A stretch of DNA of 64,000 nucleotides, taken from NCBI GenBank assembly GCA_008508345.1, contig QNGE01000740.1, positions 169,978 to 233,977 of the forward strand, read 5' to 3'. The notes beneath the pieces are model-generated. The model ran no database searches. It had not been told where the DNA came from and saw nothing but the letters and a program-made list of their open reading frames with translations. This stretch comes from Paragonimus westermani. Lineage: Eukaryota; Platyhelminthes; Trematoda; Plagiorchiida; Troglotrematidae. Positions 24,940-37,307 of this stretch are shown here, in pieces (the first letter of the stretch is position 1; each line of letters starts with the position of its first letter). Both the position numbers and the translations under genes were made by a program.

Positions 24940-25432
24940 CTACTGCCCCCTGTCGCCGTCTGTCGTAGACAAGAAAAGTTTCTGGACCGGACGGTTAGGC
25001 TGTCCACGGCCCGTGCCTTGCAGAGAAACTGGTGTTATTTTTTTCGTACTACAGGAACGGGTAGTCTCCATGACTATGCCCGGACCTTTTAGACAAAGCA
25101 TTTGCATTGGTGTGACCTCCCAAAATGATGTTCGCACTCGAATTGGTATCCTTGGAAGATCTCCTGTCACCGTGCAATGTGGTCCTCCGAGTCTTTAAAG
25201 TTCTGGAGTCAACTGACGGATTGATAATTATTGATAATGTACGAACCATGAACCACCCACTCAACAAGTAATGTCGGTATTGTTTCAAAAGAGAAATCAA
25301 GGCCAGCATCTGCTTCCTGCTTGCGCAATACTTTCGTGCCTTATTGCTAAGACTGCAGCTTCTGTAAGCAATCATTCTCTCCTGTACATCAGCATCTATT
25401 TTGCAAAAATACGGCCCCAATGGCACAATCAC
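24940..25432 (-). pseudogene. Ty3/Gypsy RNase H relic
   Basis: On the minus strand, 25432 downward, the product reads ERMIAYRSCSLSNKARKYC and then RKQMLALISLLKQYRHYLL and FMVRT. This corresponds to the Gypsy RNase H phrases 'xVIAYxSRxLxxxExxYxxxxxExLAxVxxxxxxRxYLxGxxFxVRTDH'. About 60 codons further comes GGHTNANALSKR, matching 'GxxNxxADALSRR' at the end of the domain. The sequence between is out of frame or scrambled, and Asn replaces the usual Asp in NADALSR. No RT or integrase is attached. It is a dead fragment of an LTR retrotransposon. A separate Gypsy RT relic lies at 50439-50745; the two cannot be shown to be the same element. Confidence 0.7.
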
Positions 25433-25712
25433 TGACTTCAGTGGTACACCGCCTTAAGGTGACAATTCTAGCGTTGATAAGATAGGCTCGAAACTCAAAG
25501 AATATTGGAGGACCATGAACTCTGCTTCTCATCACCCGGACCATTCGAACATTCGATTGTTCCCCAGCATGGTATGTAGCGGGTTACTCGTACGTGCAAA
25601 CCCCGGTGTGAATCATTATAGGGGAACTGGTTGTATACGCGTTTCAGCAACACTGTTTCCTCCAGTAACACTGACTTCTACACTCACTTATTAAATGCTA
25701 CTTCCCTTTAAT
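25433..25712. other. Short spacer, nothing recognised
   Basis: This lies between the Gypsy and Penelope relics. On the minus strand it follows the point where Penelope similarity ends, and it carries stop codons in that frame. Confidence 0.35.
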
Positions 25713-25931
25713 CTACAAGCATCTCTCTGTTCTGCTTATGTACCCTCCCCCGCAGTTACATACAAATTGGTAAAAACAATGTGAACTGGCACCGATAGGC
25801 TGCTCGCCTTTGACTGAAGGTACTCGTAGCTTCTGAGTCTGAGCGATTACACGGAATTCAGCTGCATTGAACGTTCGCTTAATTGAATTTTCCAGCCGCT
25901 GTGTTGTTTGATGCGTAGTATAATCATTCAC
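25713..25931 (-). pseudogene. Penelope-like element GIY-YIG domain, N-terminal piece
   Basis: The minus-strand product contains ENSIKRTFNAAEFRVIAQT, the conserved linker before the endonuclease, then CFYQFVCNCGGGYISRTERCL. This is the start of a GIY-YIG domain in the PLE style: CxC metal-binding pair, then GYISRT for 'YIGRT' (Gly to Ser). Similarity stops soon after, where 'EHxPxWL' is expected. The C-terminal half of a PLE endonuclease lies 220 bases away on the opposite strand (26148-26378). This suggests an inversion through the domain, or two separate fragments. Confidence 0.75.
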
Positions 25932-26147
25932 AAAAGACAGTTCTATGTAGACTCTCGTTTACTCTACAATGATAACCTCTTCAGGTGGTACTCTTTGTCT
26001 GCTGTGTCTACAGAACTTCTGGAGCAACCATTTGATTGTAGGACAGAAGTAATCAGGTCGCGTTCTTCTGCAAGGCTGTTCTGCGCACAGATTCGCCATG
26101 CTCATATGAACAGAGTATTCACTGATGTTCGTTGATAATGAACCGGT

Positions 26148-26378
26148 ATGAAGCTTCTGAATTCCGTGTTACCGGAGAAGGGCAAATTTACTGAAACGTG
26201 TAAAAAGTCAGTTTTCTTGGTCGCTAGACACGACCTGATCACTGGTCACGCTATCGATCCATCCTATGCAATGAGAATCCTGTTGCATCATTCCAATCGA
26301 AGACTCTTGTGGTTTGCTGAAGCGGTCGTAATCAACCGATCCAAGCTAGCTATCTGTCTTCAGAAAAACTGTTCGTGA
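26148..26378 (+). pseudogene. Penelope-like element GIY-YIG domain, C-terminal piece
   Basis: The plus-strand product carries RHDLITGHAIDPSYAMRILL, then LLWFAEAVVINRSKLAICLQ. This is the PLE C-terminal pattern: H-x5-H of the metal site, the TGHxxDP turn, the catalytic-type Glu in FAEAV and the 'SLCxQK' end. Its residues continue where the minus-strand piece at 25713-25931 breaks off. The reading frame is open through the domain, so decay is modest. Confidence 0.78.
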
Positions 26379-29300
26379 ACACGACCCTTCCAAAGACCTG
26401 TCTTAACCCACTTATTGATTATCTGCCTCTGTAATTGTCTGTTATAAAGAAAACCATCCATATCGTAAATTTGGTAATAATGATTCAATACGAAATAATT
26501 GCATCTACCAGAATACATTTTGTTCGCCAGCAAGTGATTTCTGATCAAACTATAAGTCACACCGGAAGTGAACAAAGGCATGATGCGAATCAAGTTGGTT
26601 CCTTTCATTTGAGCGACACCTTTTGGTTGTGCGAAGCCGCATCCACAACTGCTCTGCAAGAGGTGACCTCCACATGACGCACTGTTTTTCCCACTGCGCT
26701 GTATTGTACAACCCCTTAGATAAAGTCCATAACATGTACATTATTTTAATAACTGATTGTTATTGTTCATGTGTTCCCACAAGACAGCAAACACATCACA
26801 GAGCCACTTTTACGTTGTGCATTCATATCACCGCTAGACACACTGATGCCCGAGTGCCTAGTTTAACGCAGAAGATTGAACAGGGCATCGTGGAAGACGT
26901 TCTTGACATGATAAACAAATTGTGTATTTCTCGTTTGCGCCGACAGCAGTTAAACATAGTGCCAAGTTCTCCAACACAGACAATCATTCATTGGAATCCG
27001 GTACAATACGTTCTGCTGTGCAATAAAGCCCATTGCAGACTGTACTGCGGTTTGGCGCGAGATTCCGCTGTATCGTCACTGAGAAAGAACCGCTGATACA
27101 TAGCACTATTCAAAGGTGAATTCAAGTGAACGATAACGCTAGGATCGTAAAAGCGCTTTTCGTACACAACACACCTCCAGTGCCAGAATCGAACCAAACT
27201 GCTGGTGAATTTGTTGGAAAATTTGAGCGATAACATTGTCAATGTTCACTTGTTGTGGTTGCCTTCGAGCAGAATTTTTACTTCATATGCCTGCCCAATA
27301 ACACATCATCATAAAACACTGAAATGCGAGTAACGCAGATTTCAGTAGCAATGACTAATGGAAGTCATTGTTATGGAGCCCTTTCGGAGTTCCATCTTAA
27401 AATGTAACTACTGGACGACAGAAGTAGAAATATAACTGGTGGAGATACAAGTATTTGCTAGAGTTGATTGGGATGTCCGATTAGCAGCGGCTTGCACAGT
27501 TGCGCCTGACCGATACGACAGAGCGGCAGCCACGTCCATCGAGGTTAACAAACAGTTACCAGTGGATGTAGCTACCGTGTTTTATGCCGATTGGCAGACT
27601 TTCTTTACTGTGCTCTTCTAATCACGAATCTTGTACACTTCGTCATTGACAGAACGCTTGAAAACGGATTGTCTTGCACAGCCACAGAATTAGTATCGTT
27701 CAGCTGCTACTTCGGGTACCCCGGACTCAACAAATAGGGTTAAAGTGTGTTCTGTCGAATGTGAACTAGAAATTGACGCACAGTGCGGAAATTCGTGCAA
27801 ACGGGAAGAAGTCGACTGGTACTAAACCACCTCCAAGGCTCCAGCCTGTTCATAACTTGCATCCAAATCGAGAGATTCGTTTTCCAAAAGCATTAATATT
27901 GCTAGACAGGATTCCACAAGTCGATGCATCATTTCGGTTTTGTTCAACGGAGAGTGACTTCAAAGTGCACTTTTCTGTCGACAACTTGAAAACCTGGTTG
28001 AACTAATCCAGGGTTTGGCCTATGCTTTCCCTCAAGAAGTTGGTGGGATTTAAATCAGGATTAGCGTATCACAGTATTTAGGGCCAATGGATGTATGTGC
28101 ATAAACGTTGTTACAAGTGGCTTCGGCTGAACCGTTTGTATCTTCCAATATATGATCCTGTTCGCTGACTGACTGCTAAAATATGTAGCCTCCGTTACCC
28201 AGTAGGGCCTAGGGATGGGATGACGAATGCAACCGCAGATGTTCAAACGAGCTCTATCAGGCACACAAGTACGTCAACTTCAACCGACGATCTCTCGACT
28301 GGAACTCCTCTTCGAGTTTTATATTAGCTTGCCATCGTCGAGCTTGCTAACTCACATCAGGATGCATATTGCAGGTTGTTTGACGGTAGCAACTGTATTG
28401 GTGTCACTGTCAGAGTGAACAGGCTTGCTCCGGATGAACCATTGCAATGTATTGGAAAGTGCACGCACAAACAGTGAACTGGCCACTCCGACAAACACAT
28501 CTGGGGGGTGAATTCACTGAAATATGTACCCGAATATCTTCTTCTGTAGCCATATGTCTATTCAGAAAAGGTCGCCGAAAATAATTCAGTTCGATTTTGA
28601 TGAACGAGTGTACAATGGATCTACCCTGAAACATGGTAGACAGGTCATTATTAACTTCTCGAACAAAGTACGGTGGCGGTAGTTGACTGGACACTATCCG
28701 ATGATCTCTGTAACTGAAGTATCATCCAGCGTAATCCGCAAACACAACACTGTCAACCGCAGCATACTTGCGTTCTCGAACAAACCCTTTGCTTCTTATT
28801 AACATCCTATGATGAGATTCACGGTGTGTTACTGCTTAGACAAGAACAGTAAAGAGCGTAATCTCGACAACTTAGGCTGATAATGGTAATCAGCCACATA
28901 TGAATATACTTCAAATTAATCGCGTTTAGTCAAGATCTATTTAATGGGCTTTTTAACTCTAGTTAGATCCCTTGACAACAGAACTGCTTCCTCAGGGAAC
29001 CACTGTGATTGTATATTTATTAAAGAAGCCTGATGGGGAATCGTTGAAAGTGAGGTTGTTTGCTCCACCGTTGTTCCCAGACCTACTCCGAGAAGTCTGG
29101 CAACCCGTAAAGGAAGCTGCGGTGTTCAAATACTGTTTTAACTTGCTGTTTAAAGTGAGTGGTACTTTAGTATCAGACAACGTCAGTAAATTTTGGTTAA
29201 TGTAGTTATACTAAATGTGTGCATATCTTGTCCCAGTAAGGCCTGATGGGTTATACCTTGTTGACACTTGGTCTGTTCTGTTCCATCCCGATTAGTTCCG

Positions 29301-29460
29301 TTGTCCTTGTCATTCATTTCTTCAACCTCTTATAATATGATCATAACCCATTGATTTCTGGTTGAAGTTGGTCTGTCTTCTGCTACTCAAACAAGTCACC
29401 AACCTGACATCAAAAACAACTTTGTCTGAACTTCAGGGCAGTTTTTTGACAATCGGTAAC
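26379..29460. other. Intergenic sequence, no gene recognised
   Basis: The longest frame is 157 codons at 26623-27096 on the plus strand. It is rich in Cys and His, but these have no regular zinc-finger spacing and I cannot assign it. A 77-codon frame at 28972-29205 is likewise unassigned. No repeat family was recognised. Confidence 0.35.
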
Positions 29461-29650
29461 TTGTTTTATTGATGACGTTTCACTCCTGGCGCAGAAGTTT
29501 CTTCAGACCAGATGTGGTCTGACAGGTACTTCGTACTTCATAGGTTCTCACGAGATATCCTGGGGTTACTGGACCCAATGCAGCCAAGTTACCATGCGAA
29601 AGGACTCCATCGAAACAGAATGCACATTCAGAATCACTTACTAAGACAAT
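29461..29650 (-). repeat. Penelope-type terminal repeat fragment (inferred)
   Basis: Read on the minus strand this ends with the hammerhead-like motif described at 29471-29506, followed by catcaataaaacaagtt. This layout (CTGAAGA, hairpin, GAAACGTC, then AT-rich sequence) is the one reported for terminal repeats of many Penelope-like elements. No RT or endonuclease is attached, so the fragment could be a solo terminal repeat. Confidence 0.45.
29471..29506 (-). ncRNA. Hammerhead-like motif of Penelope type
   Basis: On the minus strand: CTGAAGA (matches CUGANGA), one extra A, then ACTTCTG paired with CAGGAGT (seven pairs, one G-T) around loop CGC, then GAAA, then CGTCATC. Stem III would be A-T plus a C/A mismatch (CATC where CGTC is typical). 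Stem I cannot be drawn convincingly. The extra A before stem II and the weak stem III argue that it is a relic. Confidence 0.55.
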
Positions 29651-32600
29651 CTACCACACGATATCCAGGGCCATGGCTCTGAAAAAAAGTACATCTCACT
29701 CATTTGGTAATTCCGAGCCGTAAACAAAACAGATAGGAAATATATTAGGCGTTATTTTGATGCTCATTATTAAGTGATTTTCTCGTCAAGCCATAACGAG
29801 TTGGAATCATAAGGGTAATCGGTTTCGCAACTTTTCGACCCCTCGGAGAATTGACGTGAAACAGGTATTTGGAACAGAGCTTACCACATGCCCTACCTTA
29901 GCAGAAGAATCGAGGCGTGTTACTGTACAAAGCTGTCCTCTACTTTCCGTTCCCGCTAAAAATTTATTTGTTGTATTAAAGGAAAGCCATCAGATGTAAC
30001 CAAAAACTCGCTACCAATTTTTTGAACTGCAATCAATTTTTCATAGGTCTTGCCGATAGCGTGCTCAGTCGTTAGGACCACCCAACTTGCATTGCAATCG
30101 TCGCTTAAAATGGTGATGTTGCAATGATCATTCCAGATAATTTAATGTTCTACTTGTACTACCCGATGCCATTATTGTGAGTCACTCAGTGAAGATATTG
30201 AGATTAACCTCTACCAGTTTTCACCTAGCACCTAGCAGGTTACTTGGTCTGGTTTCTGTAGAGGTACCGTAGTTGGCAGTGTTCATTTTCAATTTACTTC
30301 AGGCAGATCTGATTAGTGTTGTTTGATTTCAGTCAGAAGTTTTCTGTCAAAGCGATCGTTTGGTTACACAGTGCGATATGTGATGCTTCATAAGTTTGTT
30401 GAAAACTGTCTTAAACCCTTTCACTCGCCTGACAATATCTTCCCCACTCACTTTCAAGTCTTTATCATACCTAATTTCACTTGTTTCGAGAATTGCCTTT
30501 CGCGTAGTATGCTTGAATTTGTAATGACGACCACAAATACTATTCATGCATTACTGCTATTCTCAAGTAGTATGATTGATCCGCACACCCCTACCACATG
30601 GTTGCCACTTTGGTTAGCAGCACCGATGTCCAGAATAGCCTGTCGTATCAGTCGGGGTTAAAAAAACGCACGTGTGTACACGTCATCACAAGTGACTCGA
30701 GCTAAATCACATGTAATTCCACCGATACACCATGTATTCCTTGTAAGACTGAAGGAATAAGGGTTGTGACTGAAGGCCGGTCGAGCGCAACTGGTCCCAT
30801 TTGGTGGGGCAAATGACCGACTCGGGTGGAAAGTAGAATATATAACTGTGAGAAACAAAGGCGAGATATCGTTCAATGGTAGACTATAGTTATTACTGTG
30901 ATAACGAACTACATGAAAACGGAAGAATGGGGACGAGCTACGGGTGTAGACGCATATGTGAACGCAATTCGCACGCGAGACGACAACCAGATGAATTTTA
31001 TGACAGTTAGTATGACGTTAGCATCTGTGCTGACATAAATCGTAACCATTTTACAGGTTTACATCTAAATGTATGCAGTCAACTTACACTCACTTTGACA
31101 CAACGATAGGGAAAAGGTAAAACTATCTATGATGCTTCAGTCGTAACTTCTGGTGGATAACTGTTGTGGTTTGTAATTATTACACAAACGATTTCATGCA
31201 GTGACAAAGTGCACTTGGTTCGAAACCCATCCACTGGGGTAAACCGTGGATAAACCTAATTAGAAAGCAGATTACATAGATAAAGTGATGACAGAGTCTG
31301 ATAACAATGAGACACCTAAAAGGAAACGAATGCGGTTTGTCGTATGAAAGTGGCCAATCAGGAGTCGGCAAAATGATAAGGAGAAACACTATCGACAAAC
31401 TTAGAGGAAATGAGGAATACCTCACCACTAGGGGCAACAATTCATTGTAGAGCCTGAGCAAAGCAGATTTGTTCCAACGATGGTTCTATACGCCACACGC
31501 GTACTGAATGCCATCATCTGAGCTTTGAAGGATGAATGAGTATGATAGTTGAACATGCAACAAATGGGGTCGAGGCTGAGAAGCAGTCCTACATCACGCC
31601 AGCGGCAGTATCAAGATTATCCGACATCCATCCATGCATCAGCAACTTCGCCTTTATGACCATCAGCAAACACAATTATGGACATATGTAGGCGGCCAAA
31701 CTTATTTTAAGGCGTCTACATTGTCTTATGTTTGGTTGATCTGCGCATCTTAGCAAAGTCCACGAAGTGAGCGTATAGAGTCCAATTACACTAGTTATAT
31801 TTTTCATGGATCTAACGAACAGTATGCACTATGTCGATAACATTGTAACCAGACCATAGTCCACATAATCCTTTAGGTATCTTCGAAAGTCAGCACATCG
31901 GTAGACAGTCGGTTGAGCAGGGACCCTGCCAGGATATCTGGGGTACAGTTTAACTAGCGAATTTCAAGGTGGCCATCCAGAGGTTGCTTGCACTTCCAGT
32001 CCTTTGAACCCCTACGTGATATTAAATGGTGTGCATCAGTGGTGTATTTCAACAGTAGACTACCCTCATTAAAAGTTCCACTGACGTCGATCTTTACCAG
32101 TTGTAGGTTGGTCATGGAATCAACTGGTTGCTGTGCGCACATCTGCCAGATAATTGGTGACAGCAAAGTATTACTTGTGGCATCCCTGATCGCGTATTCA
32201 CAGTTGACTTGGTTGTGATGACCAACAGTCGCAGAAGACAACGAACTGTTTGCGCCGGACATTTATGTCGTTGCCAGACTGTGAACACAGTAAACCCATT
32301 CCATCATCTTTTGACGTTATACTCATGTGAATCTTCGGGGAGAATGTATATCTGTTAGCATCGTAGGACATCACGTGCTGCTGGTGGTCCAAATAAGTTT
32401 GCACTAATTAACCTAATTGCCTGTCGTTAGTCTACCTACACCCTGCGAAGTAACGCGACAAGATGACATTAAACATCATAGCTCGGGTACTTCGCGTTTT
32501 CACTGTAAGGGTTATGGATGGAAGCGATAAAAACTTTCTTGTGTTCTTCTGACAGTTAGAAAACCTCAGTGTCGGTGTCACCGAAAGAGTCCAGGTGCGA

Positions 32601-33450
32601 TTATCACCAAAATCCAGTGGTTTTGATGATTGAAGTCTCGGTTTATGTAGTGGATGTGTCCATATATCGTTAAAGCAACTTCATTGTGGCGAATGGTGAC
32701 TGCACATCGGGGTCCCGTTTTAGTAGTTGGAGTCATCAGTTACATGAAACCCGGTTTTTACTTATGACAGTTTGATCCATCGTGGTTAACCTTGCAAATA
32801 TCAATAAACATCTCAGTCTTGACAAAATGTGTTTTGCCCCGCACATCACTAACGATGTGCATAACCTTAGGCACGTCGCGTTGTCATACAGTTTGGTAAC
32901 CAAGTGAATGGTGGTAACCTCTCTGTAAACAAGTCCAGCTTCCTGTGTAGTTCTCATCCATTCGGTATGTATTTTTGATGGCCGAATCATGAGTTCGGCA
33001 GTAAGATAAGATTCAAGGACATTCGAACATATGAATGAATCACATGAATCACATAAAACCACACGCTGACCTAGTGGTCAGGCTTGTGTACTGTTTCAAT
33101 TCGGTGGGCTATGCTGTTTAAGACTCCGGTCTTTCCAGGGACAGCTTTGTCAGGCAGGCCGAAAAGGAGCAGTCAGACGAAAAGCGGTTATACTCATAGG
33201 ATTTTATGTCTCACTACTGACCACGTAAAATCGCCTAGATAGCGAAGCACGATCTAATGGGTCTACAGCAGAACCATTTGTATAGTTGAGGGACTGTTGG
33301 TTTCCGTATCAGGAAGAAGGGGCCTAGAAAAGGTACCTTCAGACAATGGACTCACGTCCTGGAAAGTTGTTGGGATCCTGTTTCAAATGCACCTTTGGTG
33401 CGCTAACCAAAACAAGACGCTCGTCAAAGTTTACCACTAGACAGTCATAG
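29651..33450. other. Intergenic sequence, no gene recognised
   Basis: Frames up to 112 codons (30323-30661, plus; 32736-33062, minus) show no domain. A tRNA-like head might be present near 33070 (gacctagtggtcaggc), but no matching B box sits at the right distance. Confidence 0.35.
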
Positions 33451-33792
33451 TCAGATCGGTCGTTGATGTCGACCTAAGTAAGTGGTACATGGTAAGCGAA
33501 CCATTGGAATGTAATTAGAGCACACAACCACTGCCTCAAATATTCGACGTCGAGGAAGTTTTCTCAGACGAGCTCTCACTCCTGAAAGCACCCGGAACGT
33601 ACTTCTTCTTTCTGCGTCCTTTGACGACATGAATGCATACAACGAGTCTTTCAGGAAATCGATAAGAAGTTGTGTTTTTGGCGGACCCGTTTGGTCATCT
33701 GTAGTGTTATTGTTACTAGCAGATGAACCCGTTCCGTCTGCGGATAACTGAGGCAGGCAGACTAAACAAACGTCCGAGTACACTGACAGCAA
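33451..33792 (-). CDS. Hypothetical; possible exon of a host gene
   Basis: This is a 113-codon open frame on the minus strand. Its first part is polar (SSASNNNTTDDQTGPP) and the middle is helical-looking and basic (LLIDFLKDSLYAFMSSKDAE then RARLRKLPRRR). I do not recognise a domain. The mix of an Asn/Thr/Asp-rich linker followed by a charged helix is more protein-like than the other frames in the window, and an acceptor-like tttgctgtcag lies just upstream on the minus strand. There is no neighbouring exon that I can join to it. It could equally be a chance frame; I put the odds of real coding below one in three. Confidence 0.25.
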   Translation of the reverse strand: MLSVYSDVCLVCLPQLSADGTGSSASNNNTTDDQTGPPKTQLLIDFLKDSLYAFMSSKDAERRSTFRVLSGVRARLRKLPRRRIFEAVVVCSNYIPMVRLPCTTYLGRHQRPI

Positions 33793-36700
33793 ACGTGAAC
33801 AGTGTGTTCACCGAATTAAGTGTGGAGAAAATGGTCCCACATGTTCTTCTCACATGAAAACATTCACGAAAACAGCACAAAGAAAGTCATAACAATATCT
33901 GCACAGATTCATAAAGCACACTTAGATGGCATGCACCGAGCAAAGCAAGTTATTATATATCAATATATCAAAATCACAACGAGAGAAAATCGTCTGGAAG
34001 TGTTTTTATCCACGCTGAACATAAATGTCATCCTTTTCCCCCCTGTGAGCATTTTCGAAATATTGCGGTAGCAGCAATAGTTAAGGTAACCACCGGTACA
34101 AAAGTTTCATGTCGATGTCATAACTAATAAAACGATAACCAAACTGGAGATATTTGTAATCTACTTCCCGTTTTCTTTTCCGATTCGACGTAATCTGTGA
34201 TCGATATTGCCGGACTTAACGGTAGACTGAATCAATTCGAAATTCCCTGTGATTCTGCTTGAGATCCACTGTTACTGCCTTGGCTTTCTGCCAAAGTAAT
34301 TAACTGGCTAGTCTGTCGTTAGTTGTACACGTTCGCTGGTTCGCACGTTAGTTTACGGCTGATTAATTATTTGGAGAAATGCAAACTGTAGATGAACAAA
34401 GAAAAGACCAAGTGCAGTGACATTAGTTTCGAATTGTCCAGCATCATCTTCTGATTACACCTAGCGCTGTATCCAAAACAGGCACATTTGAGAGCAGGTA
34501 TGTCCTAACCCTCGAGTCATATAGATTGAGGCAGCATAATAAAGTTCCATTGCAAGTTCCATTGCAAGATGCAACCTATCATCGCTTTCCCTACACCGAC
34601 GGCAGACAAACTCTGAGTCCATTTTCGTTATATTTTAAATAGGTTATTGCGCATTAGCATGTTTCATATCAACGTTATCACGTTTATCGTCCAGTTTTTA
34701 ATAGACTAAATAGTCATGAGCACTTCTCCCCCCCTACAGCCTCAAAACGTGCCCATTTTTTCACTAAAGTTTATGCATAGGCGCACAGCTGTTGTTCTTT
34801 TCGTTCCATGTTTCAGCTTGGTTTCCAGGTTGGACCTCTTAACAACTATGGCAGACTCTGCTATAAACTAGAAGTAAGATGTGTGCATGCAGCTGTCCTT
34901 CACAACTGATGTCTACCTCAGTGGTCAGACAGTAATTAACCCAACAGGCTAACTAGTTTGGCAGACTATGGGAGGATGGATAGGTGTAGCACCTAAACAT
35001 TCTATTTCGCTAAGGGTTTAAGAACGTAGCGAAGACGGCTTTGCAGGTGAATAGAGCGATACCAAAAGTTTCGTAATTACGAGCGTTCCCCTCAAAGTGA
35101 TCGACCGAGCAACAGGGGAGAAAAACGGTCTGATTTTTATATTAACAACGGTTACTCCTTTCACACGAGAATCACGTTACTTAAGTTATGTGCATATTTG
35201 GCCTCCACATGAATTCTTTGAAGATGTGTCTTACTGGTGATGCAAAAGTGCGATGCAACCAAACCATAGCCGCACCGTAGTGGTAAAGAGAAACAGCAAG
35301 CAAGCAGAAACGACCGTACTATGAAGCGGTAGACTGAAAATTGTCAACATACATGCACAAGCGCACCAAGGATAAGGCTTCCAACCAAGAAGTCCACAAA
35401 TGACCCAATTCAATCCAATCTACACAAACGCAAGATTGCTGGCGCGATGGCACGTCATGTGCGGTGAATCAAACAACTGTGATTGCCGCTTTCCGTTGCA
35501 CACACACGTCTTGCACGTGTGCACATATGTAACAGGCCACAACATCGTATAAAAATGCAAATCGGAACAACCAAGTGAGTAAAACACAACACCCACAGCA
35601 GTCGGCGATTGGTGTCTGTCAGAAGCGCATGTGACGCAAAGTTAACATGATAAGGGAAGTGTGTATGACCAAGTGTACGTGCTCTGATAAAGCTCAATTT
35701 TCCTACACATACACACTTGAACACTGATGAACTGTGATAGCACAGGTCCGTAAGTGGAACTTGGCGCGATGTGTAGTCTTTATACATTTTGTTTATGTGG
35801 GAAATATGGCACGAACATTCTTCCTACCCAACCGGCGTAGTCAGCGTAAATTGGCAAGACGAAGCGGACTGTATCCATCCGTATTAATGGGTGTACACAA
35901 GCTACATATCAGATACATTAACCACCCAGTCAAGAACAATATTTATGGCCTGGTGATCGGATGAACAAGGTCGTGGGCCAGTAGGACAAGAAGGCTGTCT
36001 GTTAGAATGGTTGTCAGATTATAAGTATGTTATGTCCCGAAAACAAGGACAAAACCGGGGTATTGGTTTGTCCCCTCTATACGTATCATATCTAGCTACG
36101 ATTCACTTGTTTGGTAATTACTCATAACCAATCTAAGAACTTGTCAGAACAGTTTATTTTTGTATGTTTCGGCTAATTATCTAAACCGCTCTTTGTTGCT
36201 TGATTTTCGACGACGCTTTAATCAATTCTCGACATCTTGTGTAACCTATTATCAAAAATGCCTTAGTATTATATTGCAAGTTGCTTACATGACCTTATCG
36301 AAAGTTTAACAGCCTATTGTAACCGTTTCAAAGTTGTTAATTAAGGTCATCAGTTTGCGTTCAGTAGCGTTCTGACGTCTCTTGCACACCGTAACATAAA
36401 CACGCTGCCCACAGGATGACGATGTGTTTATTCATTTCCTCATCGTTTTGAATGTCACGTTCACGCGCAATGCTTGCACAAGTGCTCTTCATCATACCAC
36501 AGACAACTCTGCATGCCATTTCAGTGCTCATCTCCACCGGTTATTGGGTTGGCTGAATAGTGTTTCACACGATGCTATTTTCAAAACAATTAGCCTACTG
36601 TAAGGTATGGGATTTTGCGTTGGATTTCAACTGGACTTGGAACCTACATTAAAACTTACCCGGTCGGAAAACATCTTTGGTGCATATTACGGAGCAGTGT

Positions 36701-36980
36701 TAACCATTTGAGAACTGGTGATAATCTGTGGGTCACACAGTACATAAACTTTCTCTTCGATTAACTGCTGAGTTTTAGACAAACGTACCGGATTCCTCAA
36801 GGTCATCGCATAGTTGACAATGTTATTTCAAAACACAGAATCGATGTCGCGTGATGAAAATTGTTCGCAGGTACCAGTAAGATAATTTGCCGAACACCAT
36901 CAGAACAGTTGTTCAGAATCATCGAAATTTTCACTCTTTACATATGTGCGAAATGCAGGTATTCATAAGAAACTCCACAA
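33793..36980. other. Intergenic sequence, no gene recognised
   Basis: A small tandem duplication (aagttccattgc twice) occurs near 34543-34569. Minus-strand 35455-35787 is an unassigned 110-codon frame. Nothing else was seen. Confidence 0.4.
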
Positions 36981-37307
36981 ATGACGAAAGCAAGCTTTTG
37001 TCGTTTGTGTGGAGCAATTTTATCAATTCTCCCTATTGTTATTCTTGTCGTTATTGTTGTCCCCAACGTCCTCCTCATCGTCACGAACACCATCGTTGTC
37101 TTTATTGCCGTGATCGCTAGTGGAAAACGGCAAGCATTACACCCAATTAGAAACGCAAAACCGAGGCCCCCATTTATTGTTCTTAACCTCACTGATAAAG
37201 CCAACAACCTTTTTGAAACTCACCAAAGTCGCTTCTTAGACAGAAGAATGGTAATTTTTGTGGAACAGAAGAGAGGAAGACGGTCAGGCAATGAAGATTT
37301 GGTCTGA
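36981..37307 (+). other. Open frame with a hydrophobic, low-complexity core
   Basis: This plus-strand frame of 108 codons starts MTKASFCRLCGAILSILP and continues with some 35 residues made mostly of Val, Ile and Leu. The DNA beneath is a degenerate run of gtt/att/gtc triplets (about 37015-37120), so the apparent membrane segment may simply be a decayed simple repeat. The tail is basic. No family is recognised. I list it because it could be mistaken for a one-pass membrane protein. Confidence 0.2.

Noticed and set aside
26623..27096. 157-codon Cys/His-rich frame
   Set aside because: Cys and His spacing fits no zinc-binding pattern, and there is no supporting context; kept only as an unassigned frame.
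33065..33110. tRNA-like A box (gacctagtggtcaggc) with a possible B box
   Set aside because: The B-box-like sequence is only about 25 bases away, too close for a tRNA head, and no second copy is present.
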